64,000 nucleotides of DNA from Prevotella veroralis DSM 19559 = JCM 6290 (GCF_000377625.1 NZ_KB898329.1:147033-211032), one strand, 5' to 3'; counted from the first letter of the stretch, positions 1 to 9,243 are shown. Made by a program: numbers and translations. The notes: generated by a model from the sequence alone, not told the origin.

Positions 1-439
1 CTAGGTGCTCTGGAATCTGCTGATAAGGAGCCTTAACATTGATCTTACGAATAGACATGTTCATACGTCCACCATCACGTACACCCTGTGCTAAACCAAC
101 GAGCTTAACTGGTACGCCCATAACGATAGGCTTCTGGTCGTTTACTTCATAGAAGTCTACGTGAAGCAAAGCATCTGTTACTGGGTGGAACTGAAGTTCC
201 TTAAGAACTGCTGTGTGTCTCTCGCCGTCAATAACCAACTCTACAACGTAGATGTGTGGAGTGTAAACCAACTTGCGAAGTTCTGCCATTGAAGCAGTGA
301 ATGACAATGCCAATGGCTTGCCGTCTTTCTGTGCCTCACCATAAAGGTTACAAGGAACTAAACCTTCCTTACGAAGTTGCTTTGAAGCTTTCTTTCCAAG
401 GTCTGTACGCTTCTGACCTGCTACTTTAATTTCTTTCAT
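1..439 (-). CDS. rplY: 50S ribosomal protein L25 / general stress protein Ctc (C-terminus beyond window)
   Basis: The first 146 codons of this minus-strand gene are visible; it runs off the left edge of the window. The translation begins MKEIKVAGQKRTDLGKKAS and continues through RKEGLVPCNLYG, the typical start of the L25/TL5/Ctc family, then VLKELQFHPVTDALLHVDFYEV, which matches the 5S-rRNA-binding fold of this family. L25 binds 5S rRNA in the large ribosomal subunit. The ATG at 439 was chosen because it is the first Met in frame and lies about 120 bases downstream of a good promoter. Identification is strong; total length cannot be judged. Confidence 0.93.
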   Translation of the reverse strand, partial: MKEIKVAGQKRTDLGKKASKQLRKEGLVPCNLYGEAQKDGKPLALSFTASMAELRKLVYTPHIYVVELVIDGERHTAVLKELQFHPVTDALLHVDFYEVNDQKPIVMGVPVKLVGLAQGVRDGGRMNMSIRKINVKAPYQQIPEHL

Positions 440-557
440 AACTTTGTGTTACTCTAAATTAATATGAACGTTAATTCGCCATCACACACTGAGAAATAAC
501 GAGGCTAAGTCTTTATAGAACTTTTAATATCTCTTTCTCAATTTGCCGAAAGCGGTG

Positions 558-589
558 CAAAGTTACCTCTTTTCACTGGACTACACAAG
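558..589 (-). promoter_or_regulatory. Promoter of rplY (Bacteroidetes -33/-7 type)
   Basis: On the minus strand a TTG is followed after 20 bases by TAACTTTG (plus-strand positions 558-565), matching the Bacteroidetes primary sigma consensus TTTG-n19/20-TAnnTTTG. The predicted transcript has a leader of about 110 nt before the L25 start codon, long enough for autogenous control, though no fold is obvious by eye. Confidence 0.6.
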
Positions 590-624
590 TATTGTCTTAA
601 AAAACATAGAAAAAGAATGTTTTG

Positions 625-656
625 TTTGCATGTGCGAAGGAATTTTCCTACATTTG
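625..656 (+). promoter_or_regulatory. Promoter of the nusB-yajC-ybbR-coaE gene cluster
   Basis: TTTG at 625-628, a 20-base gap and TACATTTG at 649-656 match the Bacteroidetes promoter consensus. It lies about 45 bases ahead of the nusB start codon. Confidence 0.65.
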
Positions 657-701
657 CAAAGTTAAAGAATTCAATAGAAACACAATCTTTTAGAACAGAC
701 A

Positions 702-1775
702 ATGATCAATAGGGAATTAATTAGAATTAAGATTGTCCAGTTAACCTATGCATACTATCAGAACGGTAACAGGAATATGGACAATGCGGAGAAGGAATTG
801 CTTTTCAGTTTGGCAAAAGCGTATGATCTCTACAATTACCTCTTGGCTTTAATTGTATCTATCACGCAAGAGGAGCGCCATCGCGTTGAGATAAATGCTA
901 ATCGTGCTACACGTGAAGGAACAGAGGCTCCTTCTCAACGTTTTGCTTATAATAAGTTTGCAGTACAACTAGAGGAGAATAAGCAGCTCAACAGGTTCAT
1001 GGAGACGCAGAAACATCGTTGGGAAGATGATATGGAGGTTGTTCGTAAACTTTGTGATCAGATAGAACAGAGTACAATCTACCAAGAGTATATGGTGAAC
1101 GAAGAAGATTCGTATGATGTAGATCGTGAGGTTTGGCGGAAAATCTATCGTACTTTGATACAAGAGAATCCAGACTTAGATGCTGTCCTAGAGGAAAAGA
1201 GTCTTTATTGGAACGATGATAAAGAGATTGTTGATACTTTTGTTATTAAGACAATTAAACGTTTTGATCCAGAGAATAAGGCAGATCAAGAACTATTGCC
1301 AGAGTATCGTGATGAGGAAGATCGCGAGTTCGCAGTGAAGCTTTTCCGCTCAACTATCCTTAATGCGGATGAGTATCAGCGTTATATGAGTGAGTCAAGT
1401 CGCAATTGGGACTTCTCCCGTCTTGCTTATATGGATGTTGTTATCATGCAAATTGCTATTGCTGAGATGATGACATTCCCTAATATTCCAGCGACAGTGA
1501 CCATCAATGAGTATGTGGATTTAGCTAAGTTATACAGTACGCCACGCAGTGGCGGATACATTAATGGTATGCTTGATACAATCGCACGCCATCTTATAAA
1601 AACAGGTAAGATGATGAAGGCGATGCCAGAACCACGTCCTCGTCGTACTTATGAGGATAATCAGAGGAACAAAGCTCCCCATCGTGAAGGACGTCGCCCA
1701 ACGATTGATCAGACATCAGATCAGGATGCTGCTAATCCTGTACAGCCAGAAGATACGCAATTAGAAGTCGAATAG
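702..1775 (+). CDS. nusB: Transcription antitermination factor NusB (long Bacteroidetes form)
   Basis: The protein has 357 residues, against about 140 in the classical NusB. It starts MINRELIRIKIVQLTYAYY, the N-terminal helix of the NusB fold, and carries the second conserved part near residues 220-310 (SSRNWDFSRLAYMDVVIMQ, then TVTINEYVDLAKLYS and GYINGMLDTIAR). The middle is an extra helical region usual in Bacteroidetes homologues, and the last 50 residues are charged and probably disordered. NusB binds boxA RNA with S10/NusE in rRNA antitermination. It heads a collinear cluster with yajC, a YbbR-like gene and coaE. Function follows from family membership. Confidence 0.9.
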   Translation: MINRELIRIKIVQLTYAYYQNGNRNMDNAEKELLFSLAKAYDLYNYLLALIVSITQEERHRVEINANRATREGTEAPSQRFAYNKFAVQLEENKQLNRFMETQKHRWEDDMEVVRKLCDQIEQSTIYQEYMVNEEDSYDVDREVWRKIYRTLIQENPDLDAVLEEKSLYWNDDKEIVDTFVIKTIKRFDPENKADQELLPEYRDEEDREFAVKLFRSTILNADEYQRYMSESSRNWDFSRLAYMDVVIMQIAIAEMMTFPNIPATVTINEYVDLAKLYSTPRSGGYINGMLDTIARHLIKTGKMMKAMPEPRPRRTYEDNQRNKAPHREGRRPTIDQTSDQDAANPVQPEDTQLEVE

Positions 1776-1857
1776 TGTGGCTTGCTTTCTTTTTGAATAA
1801 GGGTTCTTCATGTAGACAAACATTTTTAATAGTACAATAAAGTAATAAATAGATAAA

Positions 1858-2187
1858 ATGAATACAGCTATGTTTTTAGCAGCACAACCTACCCAAGGTG
1901 GTGGTGGTTGGCAGATGATAGTCATGATGGTAGTAATCTTTGCCATCATGTGGTTCTTAATGATTCGCCCACAGCAGAAGAAACAGAAAGAAATACGTGC
2001 TTTTCAGAATGCATTGAAAGCAGGTGACACTGTTGTTACTGGTGGTGGTATCTACGGTACAGTCAAGAAGATTGATTTGGCAACCAACAAGGTGGATATA
2101 GAGATTGCACACAATGTTGTAATCACTGTAGACAAAGGTTACGTCTTTGCTAGCGTACAGGCTTCCCAACAGGGGCAGACAAAGTAG
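1858..2187 (+). CDS. yajC: Preprotein translocase subunit YajC
   Basis: A 109-residue protein with one N-terminal membrane segment (about residues 19-36, MIVMMVVIFAIMWFLMI) directly followed by the family hallmark RPQQKKQKE and the downstream GDTVVTGGGIYGTV. YajC is an accessory component of the Sec holo-translocon (SecDF-YajC) in the inner membrane. Length and topology are normal. It follows nusB by 82 bases and precedes the YbbR-like gene, the usual Bacteroidales order. Confidence 0.95.
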   Translation: MNTAMFLAAQPTQGGGGWQMIVMMVVIFAIMWFLMIRPQQKKQKEIRAFQNALKAGDTVVTGGGIYGTVKKIDLATNKVDIEIAHNVVITVDKGYVFASVQASQQGQTK

Positions 2188-2217
2188 AAATGATCTCATA
2201 AAGGAGTAATTCATTTG

Positions 2218-3228
2218 ATGAAGATAGGCAAATCGCTGCATACACTCAGTTTCTTCAGAAGCTTCTTGTCGATAATCATCAACAAGGAGTTTCTGATTTT
2301 TTTGTTCTTCCTAATATTAAGTGGCAGTTTTTGGCTCATTATGACGTTGAATGAGACGTATGAGCGAGAGTTTAGCATACCACTTCGTATGGCAGATGTG
2401 CCCCGTAATGTTGTTATTACCAGTGAGCCAGACTCTGTTGTTCGTTTTACGGTTCGCGATAAAGGCTATATGATAGCTGCTTATGGGGCAGAAGACGTTT
2501 TTCGCCCTATATATGCAGATTACAAACTCTATACTGATGGACATAGCCGAGGCAACATCTCTGTTGCAGATCTTCAAAAGCAGATTTATTTTCAGTTATC
2601 AAAAAGCTCAAAGATAACCTCTATTAAGAGTGGTAAGTTCTCATTTTCTTTCAACTTCGGACAACATAAGAAGGTTCCTGTGCATTTATTAGGAACGGTA
2701 GTGCCAGGTAAGAATTATTATCTAGCACACGTTGACTTTGTTCCCGATAGTGTACAAGTTTATGCAGCTAGGAATGTATTGGATAGTATTCAAACTGTCT
2801 ATACAAAACGTCAGTATATTACCAATTTCACCGACGTAAAGGAGATGACGATTGATCTTCGGAAGTTCACGAATGCGAAGTGCATACCATCGAAAGTGAA
2901 GATGAAACTCTACCCTGATGTCCTTACGGAAGAAAACGTTGAAGTACCAATAGAGGCGATCAACATGCCAGAAGATAAGGTAATGCGCACGTTCCCAAGT
3001 AAGGTAAAGGTTCGCTTTGTCGTTGGTGCATATCGTATGCGTAGTATGCCGAAGAATGCAGAGACAAAGGAATTACTGCCCGTAGACTTCCGCATCGTTG
3101 TTAATTATAAGGACATAGAATCGAGCCAGTCAGACAAATGCCGCCTATATATCCTCAATACTCCTAATGGGGTTCGAAATGTTCGTCCGTCAGTCAATAC
3201 TGTTGATTATTTAATTGAGCAGCGATGA
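2218..3228 (+). CDS. YbbR-like domain protein (CdaR-type)
   Basis: A 336-residue protein with a single N-terminal membrane helix (around residues 20-43, KEFLIFLFFLILSGSFWLIM) and a large extracytoplasmic part with repeated beta-rich YbbR-type segments (for example KKVPVHLLGTVVPGKNY). In Firmicutes the YbbR protein CdaR regulates the diadenylate cyclase CdaA; whether that holds here is unknown, and no cyclase gene is adjacent. The start was set at ATG 2218, 11 bases after a GGAG at 2203-2206, rather than the TTG three bases earlier. Its stop overlaps coaE by 4 bases, so the two are translationally coupled. Confidence 0.82.
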   Translation: MKIGKSLHTLSFFRSFLSIIINKEFLIFLFFLILSGSFWLIMTLNETYEREFSIPLRMADVPRNVVITSEPDSVVRFTVRDKGYMIAAYGAEDVFRPIYADYKLYTDGHSRGNISVADLQKQIYFQLSKSSKITSIKSGKFSFSFNFGQHKKVPVHLLGTVVPGKNYYLAHVDFVPDSVQVYAARNVLDSIQTVYTKRQYITNFTDVKEMTIDLRKFTNAKCIPSKVKMKLYPDVLTEENVEVPIEAINMPEDKVMRTFPSKVKVRFVVGAYRMRSMPKNAETKELLPVDFRIVVNYKDIESSQSDKCRLYILNTPNGVRNVRPSVNTVDYLIEQR

Positions 3229-3803
3229 TTATTGCAATAACAGGTGGTATTGGTAGTGGTAAGTCCTATGTGTGCCAAATATTAGCTATGCGAGGTATAA
3301 AGGTATACGATTGTGATGCCCATGCTAAGTTACTCATGCGCACTTCGATTCAGTTGCAAAAGAATCTAAAGCTGTTAGTTGGCGAGCATGTATATAAAGA
3401 AGGTGTATTGCAGAAAGCTGTTCTTGCCGATTATCTCCTTCGTGATGATGCCCATGTGCAGGCTGTTAATAATATCATTCATCCTGCCGTTGCACGTGAT
3501 TTCGAACAATCAGGAATGTCGTGGATAGAGAGTGCCATTCTCTTTGATAGTCGTTTCTACGAGCGCACACATATAGATAAGGTGGTATGTGTCACTGCTC
3601 CGATTGAAGTGCGCATACAACGTGTTATGCAAAGGGATGCTATCAGTAGAGAGAAAACTCTCGATTGGATAAACCGACAATTACCGCAAGAAGCAGTCTT
3701 GAAGCGTAGTGATTATGAAATTATCAATGATGGAATACAATCATTAGACCAGCAGATAGACTCCCTGCTCACACAACTATCTTCCACAGAGAACCATTCC
3801 TAA
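3225..3803 (+). CDS. coaE: Dephospho-CoA kinase
   Basis: A 192-residue kinase with the P-loop GGIGSGKS at residues 7-14, the following KVYDCDAHAKLL (the DxD-like substrate site of the family) and the LID-region RVMQRDAISREK. It phosphorylates the 3'-hydroxyl of dephospho-CoA, the last step of coenzyme A synthesis, in the cytoplasm. Length is normal. The ATG lies inside the end of the YbbR-like gene (ATGA overlap). Coupling of ybbR and coaE is common in Bacteroidetes. Confidence 0.93.
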   Translation: MIIAITGGIGSGKSYVCQILAMRGIKVYDCDAHAKLLMRTSIQLQKNLKLLVGEHVYKEGVLQKAVLADYLLRDDAHVQAVNNIIHPAVARDFEQSGMSWIESAILFDSRFYERTHIDKVVCVTAPIEVRIQRVMQRDAISREKTLDWINRQLPQEAVLKRSDYEIINDGIQSLDQQIDSLLTQLSSTENHS

Positions 3804-3858
3804 GAATAAAGAGAGTTATTAATTCAGAATAATTTAACAATAAACAATTTATAAGAAA

Positions 3859-4296
3859 ATGTTACAGACAATTCTTTCAATTGCAGGCAAACCAGGACTC
3901 TATAAGTTGGTTAGCCGTGGTAAATCGAATCTTATCGTTGAATCACTCGATGAGACGCACAAGCGTCAACCAGCTTTTGCTACCGACAGAGTAACCAGTC
4001 TTGCTGATATTGCAATGTTCACTGATAGCGAGGATGTGCCATTGGGCGAAATATTGACTAAGTTGCGTGATAAAGAAAATGGCAAAGTTGCTTCCCTTAA
4101 TTGGCGTAAGGCATCTGCAAAGGAGCTACAAGCGTACTTTGGAGAGGTGCTTCCTAACTTTGATCGTGACCGCGTTCACAACAGTGATATCAAGAAACTT
4201 CTTCAATGGTACGAGATTCTTGTAAAGGCAGGAGAAACCAACTTTGAAGAGGATATGAAGCCTACCGAGGGTGATAACATCGATGACAGAAAGTAA
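3859..4296 (+). CDS. DUF5606 domain protein
   Basis: A 145-residue protein beginning LQTILSIAGKPGLYKLVSRG, which matches the Bacteroidetes-restricted DUF5606 family. The middle has an acidic helical part (NWRKASAKELQAYFGEVLPNF) and the C-terminus is charged and probably flexible. It has no signal peptide or membrane segment, so it is probably cytoplasmic. Function is unknown. It lies 55 bases after coaE and ends before a clear terminator at 4343-4376, so it may be the last gene of the nusB cluster. Confidence 0.8.
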   Translation: MLQTILSIAGKPGLYKLVSRGKSNLIVESLDETHKRQPAFATDRVTSLADIAMFTDSEDVPLGEILTKLRDKENGKVASLNWRKASAKELQAYFGEVLPNFDRDRVHNSDIKKLLQWYEILVKAGETNFEEDMKPTEGDNIDDRK

Positions 4297-4342
4297 TTGA
4301 AATCATATAAAATGCTTAGAGCAACTAAGTGTTAGAATAAGG

Positions 4343-4376
4343 AAAAGCCCCGAGTACAAGCGTACTTGGGGCTTTT
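4343..4376 (+). terminator. Intrinsic terminator between convergent DUF5606 and hsp20 genes
   Basis: AAAAGCCCC plus AGTAC pairs with GTACT plus GGGGCTTTT around an AAGC loop, with one mismatch in the stem. The symmetry, with A-runs and T-runs on both sides, suggests it works in both directions. Confidence 0.8.
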
Positions 4377-4461
4377 AACATCACAATTTATTCAATTCAG
4401 TATAATTCTTCTTTCATCAATAACTAGACAACTAGACTTTATCTCAAAGTCTTTCAAATCT

Positions 4462-4869
4462 TTAGTCTACAGCAATCTGTCTTGCAATCTTCTGCTCTTG
4501 AACCTGAATCTTAGGCAAAACAACCGTCAACACACCATTATTAACACGTGCTGCGATATGCTCCTTTTGTACATCATCAGGTAAAATCAGTGTCTGCTCG
4601 TACTTGCTGTAAGCAAACTCACGACGCAAGTAATGACCTTTCTTCTCTTGCTCCTCGGCTTTCTTCTCCATCTTAATAGTTAAGTCGCCATCACTATTGA
4701 TGTTTACATCGAAATCCTCCTTGCTTAATCCAGGTGCTGCAAGCTCCACAGTGTATTCTTTTTCAGACTCCAGTACGTTGATAGCTGGTGCTGTTGCATT
4801 TGTCTTAGGCATATTTGCTGTATTCAAAAAGTCATTGAAAACTTCTGGTAACCATGAATTTCTATACAT
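4462..4869 (-). CDS. Small heat-shock protein of the Hsp20 / alpha-crystallin family
   Basis: A 135-residue protein with the alpha-crystallin domain at about residues 30-130: EYTVELAAPGLSKEDFDVNI, the hinge HYLRREFAYSKYEQTLILPD and the C-terminal GVLTVVLPKI (family motif GVL-x-x-x-LPK). The N-terminus MYRNSWLPEVFNDFLN is typical for Bacteroidetes members. It is an ATP-independent holdase chaperone that forms oligomers in the cytoplasm. It is monocistronic. A good ribosome binding site (GGAG) lies just upstream of the start on the minus strand. Confidence 0.95.
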   Translation of the reverse strand: MYRNSWLPEVFNDFLNTANMPKTNATAPAINVLESEKEYTVELAAPGLSKEDFDVNINSDGDLTIKMEKKAEEQEKKGHYLRREFAYSKYEQTLILPDDVQKEHIAARVNNGVLTVVLPKIQVQEQKIARQIAVD

Positions 4870-4950
4870 ATCTTAATCTCCTTTACTTTATGTTATTATT
4901 ATCGTTTTTGTACTGACCATAATGCAAGGAGCATACCAATAGACTATGTG

Positions 4951-4976
4951 TGTCATTTTGTCAAAATGTAATGACA
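4951..4976. promoter_or_regulatory. Nested palindrome upstream of hsp20 (possible heat-shock operator)
   Basis: TGTCATT and AATGACA form the outer arms and CATTTTG-TC-AAAATG an inner near-palindrome, about 80 bases upstream of the hsp20 start on the minus strand. Placement and symmetry suggest a regulator binding site; the regulator is not identified. The rest of the 4870-5302 spacer is AT-rich with no gene seen. Confidence 0.4.
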
Positions 4977-5243
4977 TTATGTCTCATAGGCGTAGATTCT
5001 TATCATATTAATACTATGAATGCGATATGAAAGACACTGATATGTCTATCAAGGAGATGCAAAAGGCTATAAGAGGAGAGTTGTTTCTATGTGAATTCAT
5101 TGCGAGGTAATCTTGTTTTATTGCTGTTTTAGATACGAGTTGGATAGCATTCTGTGCATTGGAGATTATCAGAGAATATTCTTAATGAATTGAGTTTGTT
5201 TTTCTAATTTTTACTTCCATAATTGAATTAAGTGCTTTCATTC

Positions 5244-5274
5244 TTTGATTTTATATATTTAATATTTATATTTG
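5244..5274 (+). promoter_or_regulatory. Promoter of the large secreted protein gene
   Basis: TTTG at 5244-5247, 19 bases, then TATATTTG at 5267-5274, 28 bases ahead of the ATG. Confidence 0.6.
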
Positions 5275-5302
5275 CAATATTTTAATTAAATAACCAAAGC
5301 TT

Positions 5303-8146
5303 ATGAAACATTTTACCTTATCAACGAAGCTGTTTGTAAGTATTTTCTTTCTATCCCTTACAAACGTGTTATCTGCAAAGATTCAGGAGCCTAATGTGAC
5401 TAATGCCACTGCACAAGCAGGTTCTGAAAAGCCAACTATTGAGTTACTGGAGGATCCTTACTTTTATTCTTTTAATGAAGGGAAGCCTGTACAATGGCAA
5501 ACTGTAGGAACCGTAACACAGCTCAAGGGAAGTGATCGGTATAGTAGTGATACAGGTTTTGGGGTCGGTATTCAAACTGAAAATGAGGTGGGATCTCTCA
5601 AACAGGTAATTGATCTGAAACGAGCTGACAAGGAAGTTGTTGCAGGTGACGAACTAGAGTGTCTTCTACATTATTGTACGTTAACTAGCAAACGCCCAGA
5701 AGGACCTTTCCGTCTTGCTTTGCGTTGGTTGGATGCTGCGGGGAAAGAACTTCCATCTACAGAGAAGGATTTTATCAATAATCCAGATATTTACTTCGGT
5801 AGAATGAAGGCGTACGGCGAGTTGAAATTCCGCACCATCTGTCCAGAAGGAGCCGTAAAATTAGAGTTTTCCTTACTGATTGCTCCAGAAAGCCAAGTAC
5901 GTATGGACGACTTTAGTGTCCTACGTCTATCTAAGAAAGACATTCTCCCTCTTGTTGCCGTTTTGCCTCAGTTCCGCACAATAGTGGGTGAGGTGGGGAA
6001 GTCAGAGACTTATCCTGTTGCCTTACAAGGTATGCACTTAGCTGCAGATCAAGCTCCTAACTTTGCTGGAACGCAGTCTGCTTCTGTGATGAAATTAGAT
6101 GTTGATAAGTTACCAAAGAATGGAACCATCAAGGCACATCTGACAATTACTCCACAAAAAGCTGGAGTTTATGTGGGTGGTAGCACTTATAAGCTACGTT
6201 TTTCGGGTGCAGACCAAGAGAACAGTGGTTCTCTTTCATTGACAAGCTACTTCAAGAAAGCGGGAACAACACCATCTATTAAACTTAAATCAGGTCAACA
6301 AGTTCGTACTTTCGTAGCCGCTCCAAACAAAACGGATGAGCAGTCGCTTGAGTTTGAAATCAGCGATGTTATCACAAGTGTGAATCTGGCTTTAACACAA
6401 AAGGTAAATGGAGCTTTCCGTATTGATGTGGGGCAGTATTATTATGCAACAGGCTCTGGCAAACTCTATCAACGCCCTGTTAAGGTAACCTTCGCACCAC
6501 GTGAAGCAGGTGAATATGAAGCTATGTTGAAGGTCTCAAGTGTATTGGCTGACACTTTAGTTATCCATCTCAAAGGCGTTGCAAAGGCTGCAACTTCCAC
6601 GGAATTAGTAGAGTCTTTCAGTGAAGATCGTGCGATGGATAAACGCTTCGTAGGTACTGCGTGGACAGGTTATCATAAGTTTGATTTGGGTTATTGGAAA
6701 CTTGATGGTAAGTGGAAAGATAAGAGTAACGTATCCTTGTCAGCGTCAGGTACACTCTATTATGATGAATTAATAGCCAATGGAGTTAATACACTTCAAT
6801 TGTTACCAGTCACTAGTGCCAAGCAATGCAAGGCAGAATATTCCATTGATGGAGGTGGACATTGGATCTTATTAGCTGTTGCAAATGGCGCTGGGGAGTA
6901 TGTTGTTAATACGCATCGTCCAACGCTTATTCGCTTCGTAGCCACTTCTGATATAACTGTAGAGCGTGTGAAGATTCTTCCGAATACGTTAGAAACACGT
7001 CAGAAGTTTGATAAGATAGAAGATGCCATGCTGAAGCAAGCCGATAAGGAACCATTAGAAGTTCTCAATGAGACATTTTCGGGCTTACGCCATACACGTA
7101 TTCTTGGATTGAACGGGTGGCAGAATCTTACCCTTCTAGGTGAACGCCCCTTCTATGCGTGGCAGCAGAAGGATGCAGCGCAGACAGTTGTTGAGAATGA
7201 GGTGGCACAGATCTCTTTCTTGAAATATGGTGTGGAAGATAACAGAGAACATGAGAGCTGGCTTATCTCACCGACCCTCTCTTATAAAAAAGCAAAGAGT
7301 AAAGACCTAACCTTTAGCTTGATGTATCGCAATCAGACTACTGATGGGAAAGAAGTCTTTGGATTCTATATCCTCGCAGAAAAGGACGGGAAGGTTACAC
7401 CTTATTATATAGATCTCTCTAATTACGTTCCAGCTGGGGTGCAGCTTGAGGCTGATTCATGGTTTGATTATCGTATCGACCTATCTAAAGTGGATGGACT
7501 TACCATTGACGACAACTTCCATGTTGCCTTTTCTTACTATAGTCCAGTGGGAGGTAAACGCACATCTCTTAACTTCATGATAGATGATGTGACTTTCGGA
7601 CGCACTGATCTTCCTGAATTGAGTATTGATAATGACTTTATCAAGTTTGTGTTCCATGCAGGACAGGAGATGACGCCTCAGACGATAAATGTATTCTCTG
7701 ACCGTACTAAGGCTCCAATTACTCTCACTTTAACTCCTTCTGGTCAGAAAAAATACTTTAAGGTTTCGCATAGTAAGTTGCCAAGTGAAGGAGGAACTAT
7801 TGCCGTTGGCTTCAAGAGTAATGATACAAAAACTCATGCTGCGGCATTGCTTATTCAGACTCGTGGAGCAGAACCCATTGTTGTGAAACTACTTGCTCAA
7901 CCTATTGACACAGGTATTGATGACATAACAAGTAATGGAGAGAACGTGCCATCTCCTGCAATTATTGGTTCACAATTGGTTGTCAAAGGTAATTATCAAC
8001 ACTATCAACTTTTCTCTACGGATGGCAGTCTTTTACAACAGGGGACTTATCAAGAGCAAATTGATCTGTCTCATTTTCATTCAAAGATCTTTATTTTGAA
8101 GCTCAGAACTGATAATGTTGTGAGGAGTTTCTCATTGATACGTTAA
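5303..8146 (+). CDS. Large secreted protein with adhesin-like domain and T9SS-type C-terminal tail
   Basis: A 947-residue protein with a signal peptide (MKHFTLSTKLFVSIFFLSL, cleavage near NVLSA). The central part is beta-rich and repetitive in character. Residues about 600-770 resemble a choice-of-anchor/cleaved-adhesin domain (ESWLISPTLS near the start, FMIDDVTFGR at the end), a carbohydrate-binding jelly-roll type found in Bacteroidetes surface proteins. The last 75 residues (QHYQLFSTDGSLLQQGTY, then KIFILKLRTDNVVRSFSLI) fit a type A sorting signal of the type IX secretion system. It is probably exported to the cell surface or medium. No catalytic motif was recognised. Confidence 0.72.
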   Translation: MKHFTLSTKLFVSIFFLSLTNVLSAKIQEPNVTNATAQAGSEKPTIELLEDPYFYSFNEGKPVQWQTVGTVTQLKGSDRYSSDTGFGVGIQTENEVGSLKQVIDLKRADKEVVAGDELECLLHYCTLTSKRPEGPFRLALRWLDAAGKELPSTEKDFINNPDIYFGRMKAYGELKFRTICPEGAVKLEFSLLIAPESQVRMDDFSVLRLSKKDILPLVAVLPQFRTIVGEVGKSETYPVALQGMHLAADQAPNFAGTQSASVMKLDVDKLPKNGTIKAHLTITPQKAGVYVGGSTYKLRFSGADQENSGSLSLTSYFKKAGTTPSIKLKSGQQVRTFVAAPNKTDEQSLEFEISDVITSVNLALTQKVNGAFRIDVGQYYYATGSGKLYQRPVKVTFAPREAGEYEAMLKVSSVLADTLVIHLKGVAKAATSTELVESFSEDRAMDKRFVGTAWTGYHKFDLGYWKLDGKWKDKSNVSLSASGTLYYDELIANGVNTLQLLPVTSAKQCKAEYSIDGGGHWILLAVANGAGEYVVNTHRPTLIRFVATSDITVERVKILPNTLETRQKFDKIEDAMLKQADKEPLEVLNETFSGLRHTRILGLNGWQNLTLLGERPFYAWQQKDAAQTVVENEVAQISFLKYGVEDNREHESWLISPTLSYKKAKSKDLTFSLMYRNQTTDGKEVFGFYILAEKDGKVTPYYIDLSNYVPAGVQLEADSWFDYRIDLSKVDGLTIDDNFHVAFSYYSPVGGKRTSLNFMIDDVTFGRTDLPELSIDNDFIKFVFHAGQEMTPQTINVFSDRTKAPITLTLTPSGQKKYFKVSHSKLPSEGGTIAVGFKSNDTKTHAAALLIQTRGAEPIVVKLLAQPIDTGIDDITSNGENVPSPAIIGSQLVVKGNYQHYQLFSTDGSLLQQGTYQEQIDLSHFHSKIFILKLRTDNVVRSFSLIR

Positions 8147-8191
8147 ATACTAAAAAACTGACATATTCTCCATAATTGTCAGTATATAAAG

Positions 8192-8230
8192 CAAAACAGG
8201 GGCAGATGATAATATCTGTCCCTATGTTTG
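8192..8230. terminator. GGGACAGA-family hairpin terminator between convergent genes
   Basis: A stem of about 16 bp with one bulge and a GATAAT loop, ending in TATGTTTG. It belongs to the same dispersed family as the hairpins at 17296 and 22775. It lies between the secreted-protein gene and the convergent yeaO-like gene. Confidence 0.65.
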
Positions 8231-8231
8231 G

Positions 8232-8573
8232 TTATGTTGTTTCGAGCAGTTCCTGCAGGACGACGGCATTGTTATGTTGCTCGTCATGTGCCGCATAAAG
8301 TAGTGTTACATTAGGATGTTCTTGGATGGCGTGACGTAACTCCTCCAATGCGCCAGATACTTGTAACTCTGCTTTGTAACGCTCGGTAAACGTGTTGAAA
8401 CGCTCTGGGTCATGCCCGAACCACTTACGTAATTCGTTGCTCGGAGCAACCTCTTTCAGCCAAAGATCAATCTTCGCTTTCTCTTTACTAACGCCTCTTG
8501 GCCACAATCGATCTACGAGTATTCGATAACCATCGGTTTCTTCTGCCGGCAAGTAAACACGTTTTAGTTTCAT
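8232..8573 (-). CDS. YeaO-like DUF488 family protein
   Basis: A 113-residue protein with the DUF488/YeaO features: YRILVDRLWPRGVSKEKAKI near the N-terminus (RLWPRG is the family hallmark), LRKWFGHDPERF in the middle and VTLLYAAHDEQHNNAVVL at the end. The biochemical function of the family is unsettled. It lies 21 bases downstream of the hemerythrin gene and is almost certainly co-transcribed with it, which suggests a role in stress linked to nitric oxide, oxygen or metal; this is guilt by association only. Confidence 0.85.
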   Translation of the reverse strand: MKLKRVYLPAEETDGYRILVDRLWPRGVSKEKAKIDLWLKEVAPSNELRKWFGHDPERFNTFTERYKAELQVSGALEELRHAIQEHPNVTLLYAAHDEQHNNAVVLQELLETT

Positions 8574-8594
8574 AATCTACTCTTTTTAAAAACC

Positions 8595-9119
8595 TTATTC
8601 TATAGCTAATGCTCTCGGGAATATCACTTCGTTTTCCACATAGATATGTTCCAAGAGATAATTGCGGAACTGTTTTAAGTCGACCAAAGCCTTTACATAT
8701 TCAGGTTCTGCACCTTCTGGGGCTGTGTAGTTATTAGTCAGTTCTGCAATGCGATCGTGTCGTTCAATCTCATCACTATGGTCAGCCATCATTGCATTGA
8801 TAGGGAATTGGATAGAACCACAGTGGAACGGAGCGTGCTCCTGACCCAATTCTGCTGCATTGAAAAGCTCTAGGATGAAAGGATAGAGTACGTTCTCTTC
8901 TTTCTGGCAATGCAAGTCTAAGTCTGCAATACTATTGCGGAAATGATCTACAACACGATCTAATTCTGGGTGATTAGCTGCTAATTGGTTCAGTCTCTCT
9001 AATAGTTCATTACCATATTTGCGTGTGTTACGATGATGAAACTTCAATACGTAATCAACAAGTAAGTCTAGATCCCATGTCTCAAAAGGGATATTTGTTT
9101 TGAATTGTGCCTGTGACAT
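8595..9119 (-). CDS. Hemerythrin-domain protein (di-iron, RIC/YtfE-like)
   Basis: A 174-residue protein with the histidine/glutamate pattern of a hemerythrin four-helix bundle: FHHRN near residue 28, LHCQKEENVLYPF near residue 73, MMADHSDEIERH near residue 110 and LLEHIYVENEVIFPRA near the C-terminus. These ligands would hold a di-iron site. It resembles the C-terminal domain of RIC/ScdA/YtfE proteins, which repair iron-sulfur clusters after nitrosative or oxidative damage, but lacks their short N-terminal ScdA domain. It is divergent from a Crp/Fnr regulator. Confidence 0.85.
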   Translation of the reverse strand: MSQAQFKTNIPFETWDLDLLVDYVLKFHHRNTRKYGNELLERLNQLAANHPELDRVVDHFRNSIADLDLHCQKEENVLYPFILELFNAAELGQEHAPFHCGSIQFPINAMMADHSDEIERHDRIAELTNNYTAPEGAEPEYVKALVDLKQFRNYLLEHIYVENEVIFPRALAIE

Positions 9120-9149
9120 ATCTTTTAATTGTTATCTTGTTCTTGTTTG

Positions 9150-9157
9150 CAAAAGTA
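9150..9157 (-). promoter_or_regulatory. -7 box of the hemerythrin-yeaO operon
   Basis: On the minus strand TACTTTTG fits TAnnTTTG, 31 bases ahead of the hemerythrin start codon, in the shared spacer with the divergent regulator gene. Confidence 0.5.
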
Positions 9158-9243
9158 TTAAAAATAACGGGAGGAGGGGAGTAACAAATGTGACCATATC
9201 GGGTTAAAGCACGTTAAAAGTATAAGATTACGAGTATTCTTTG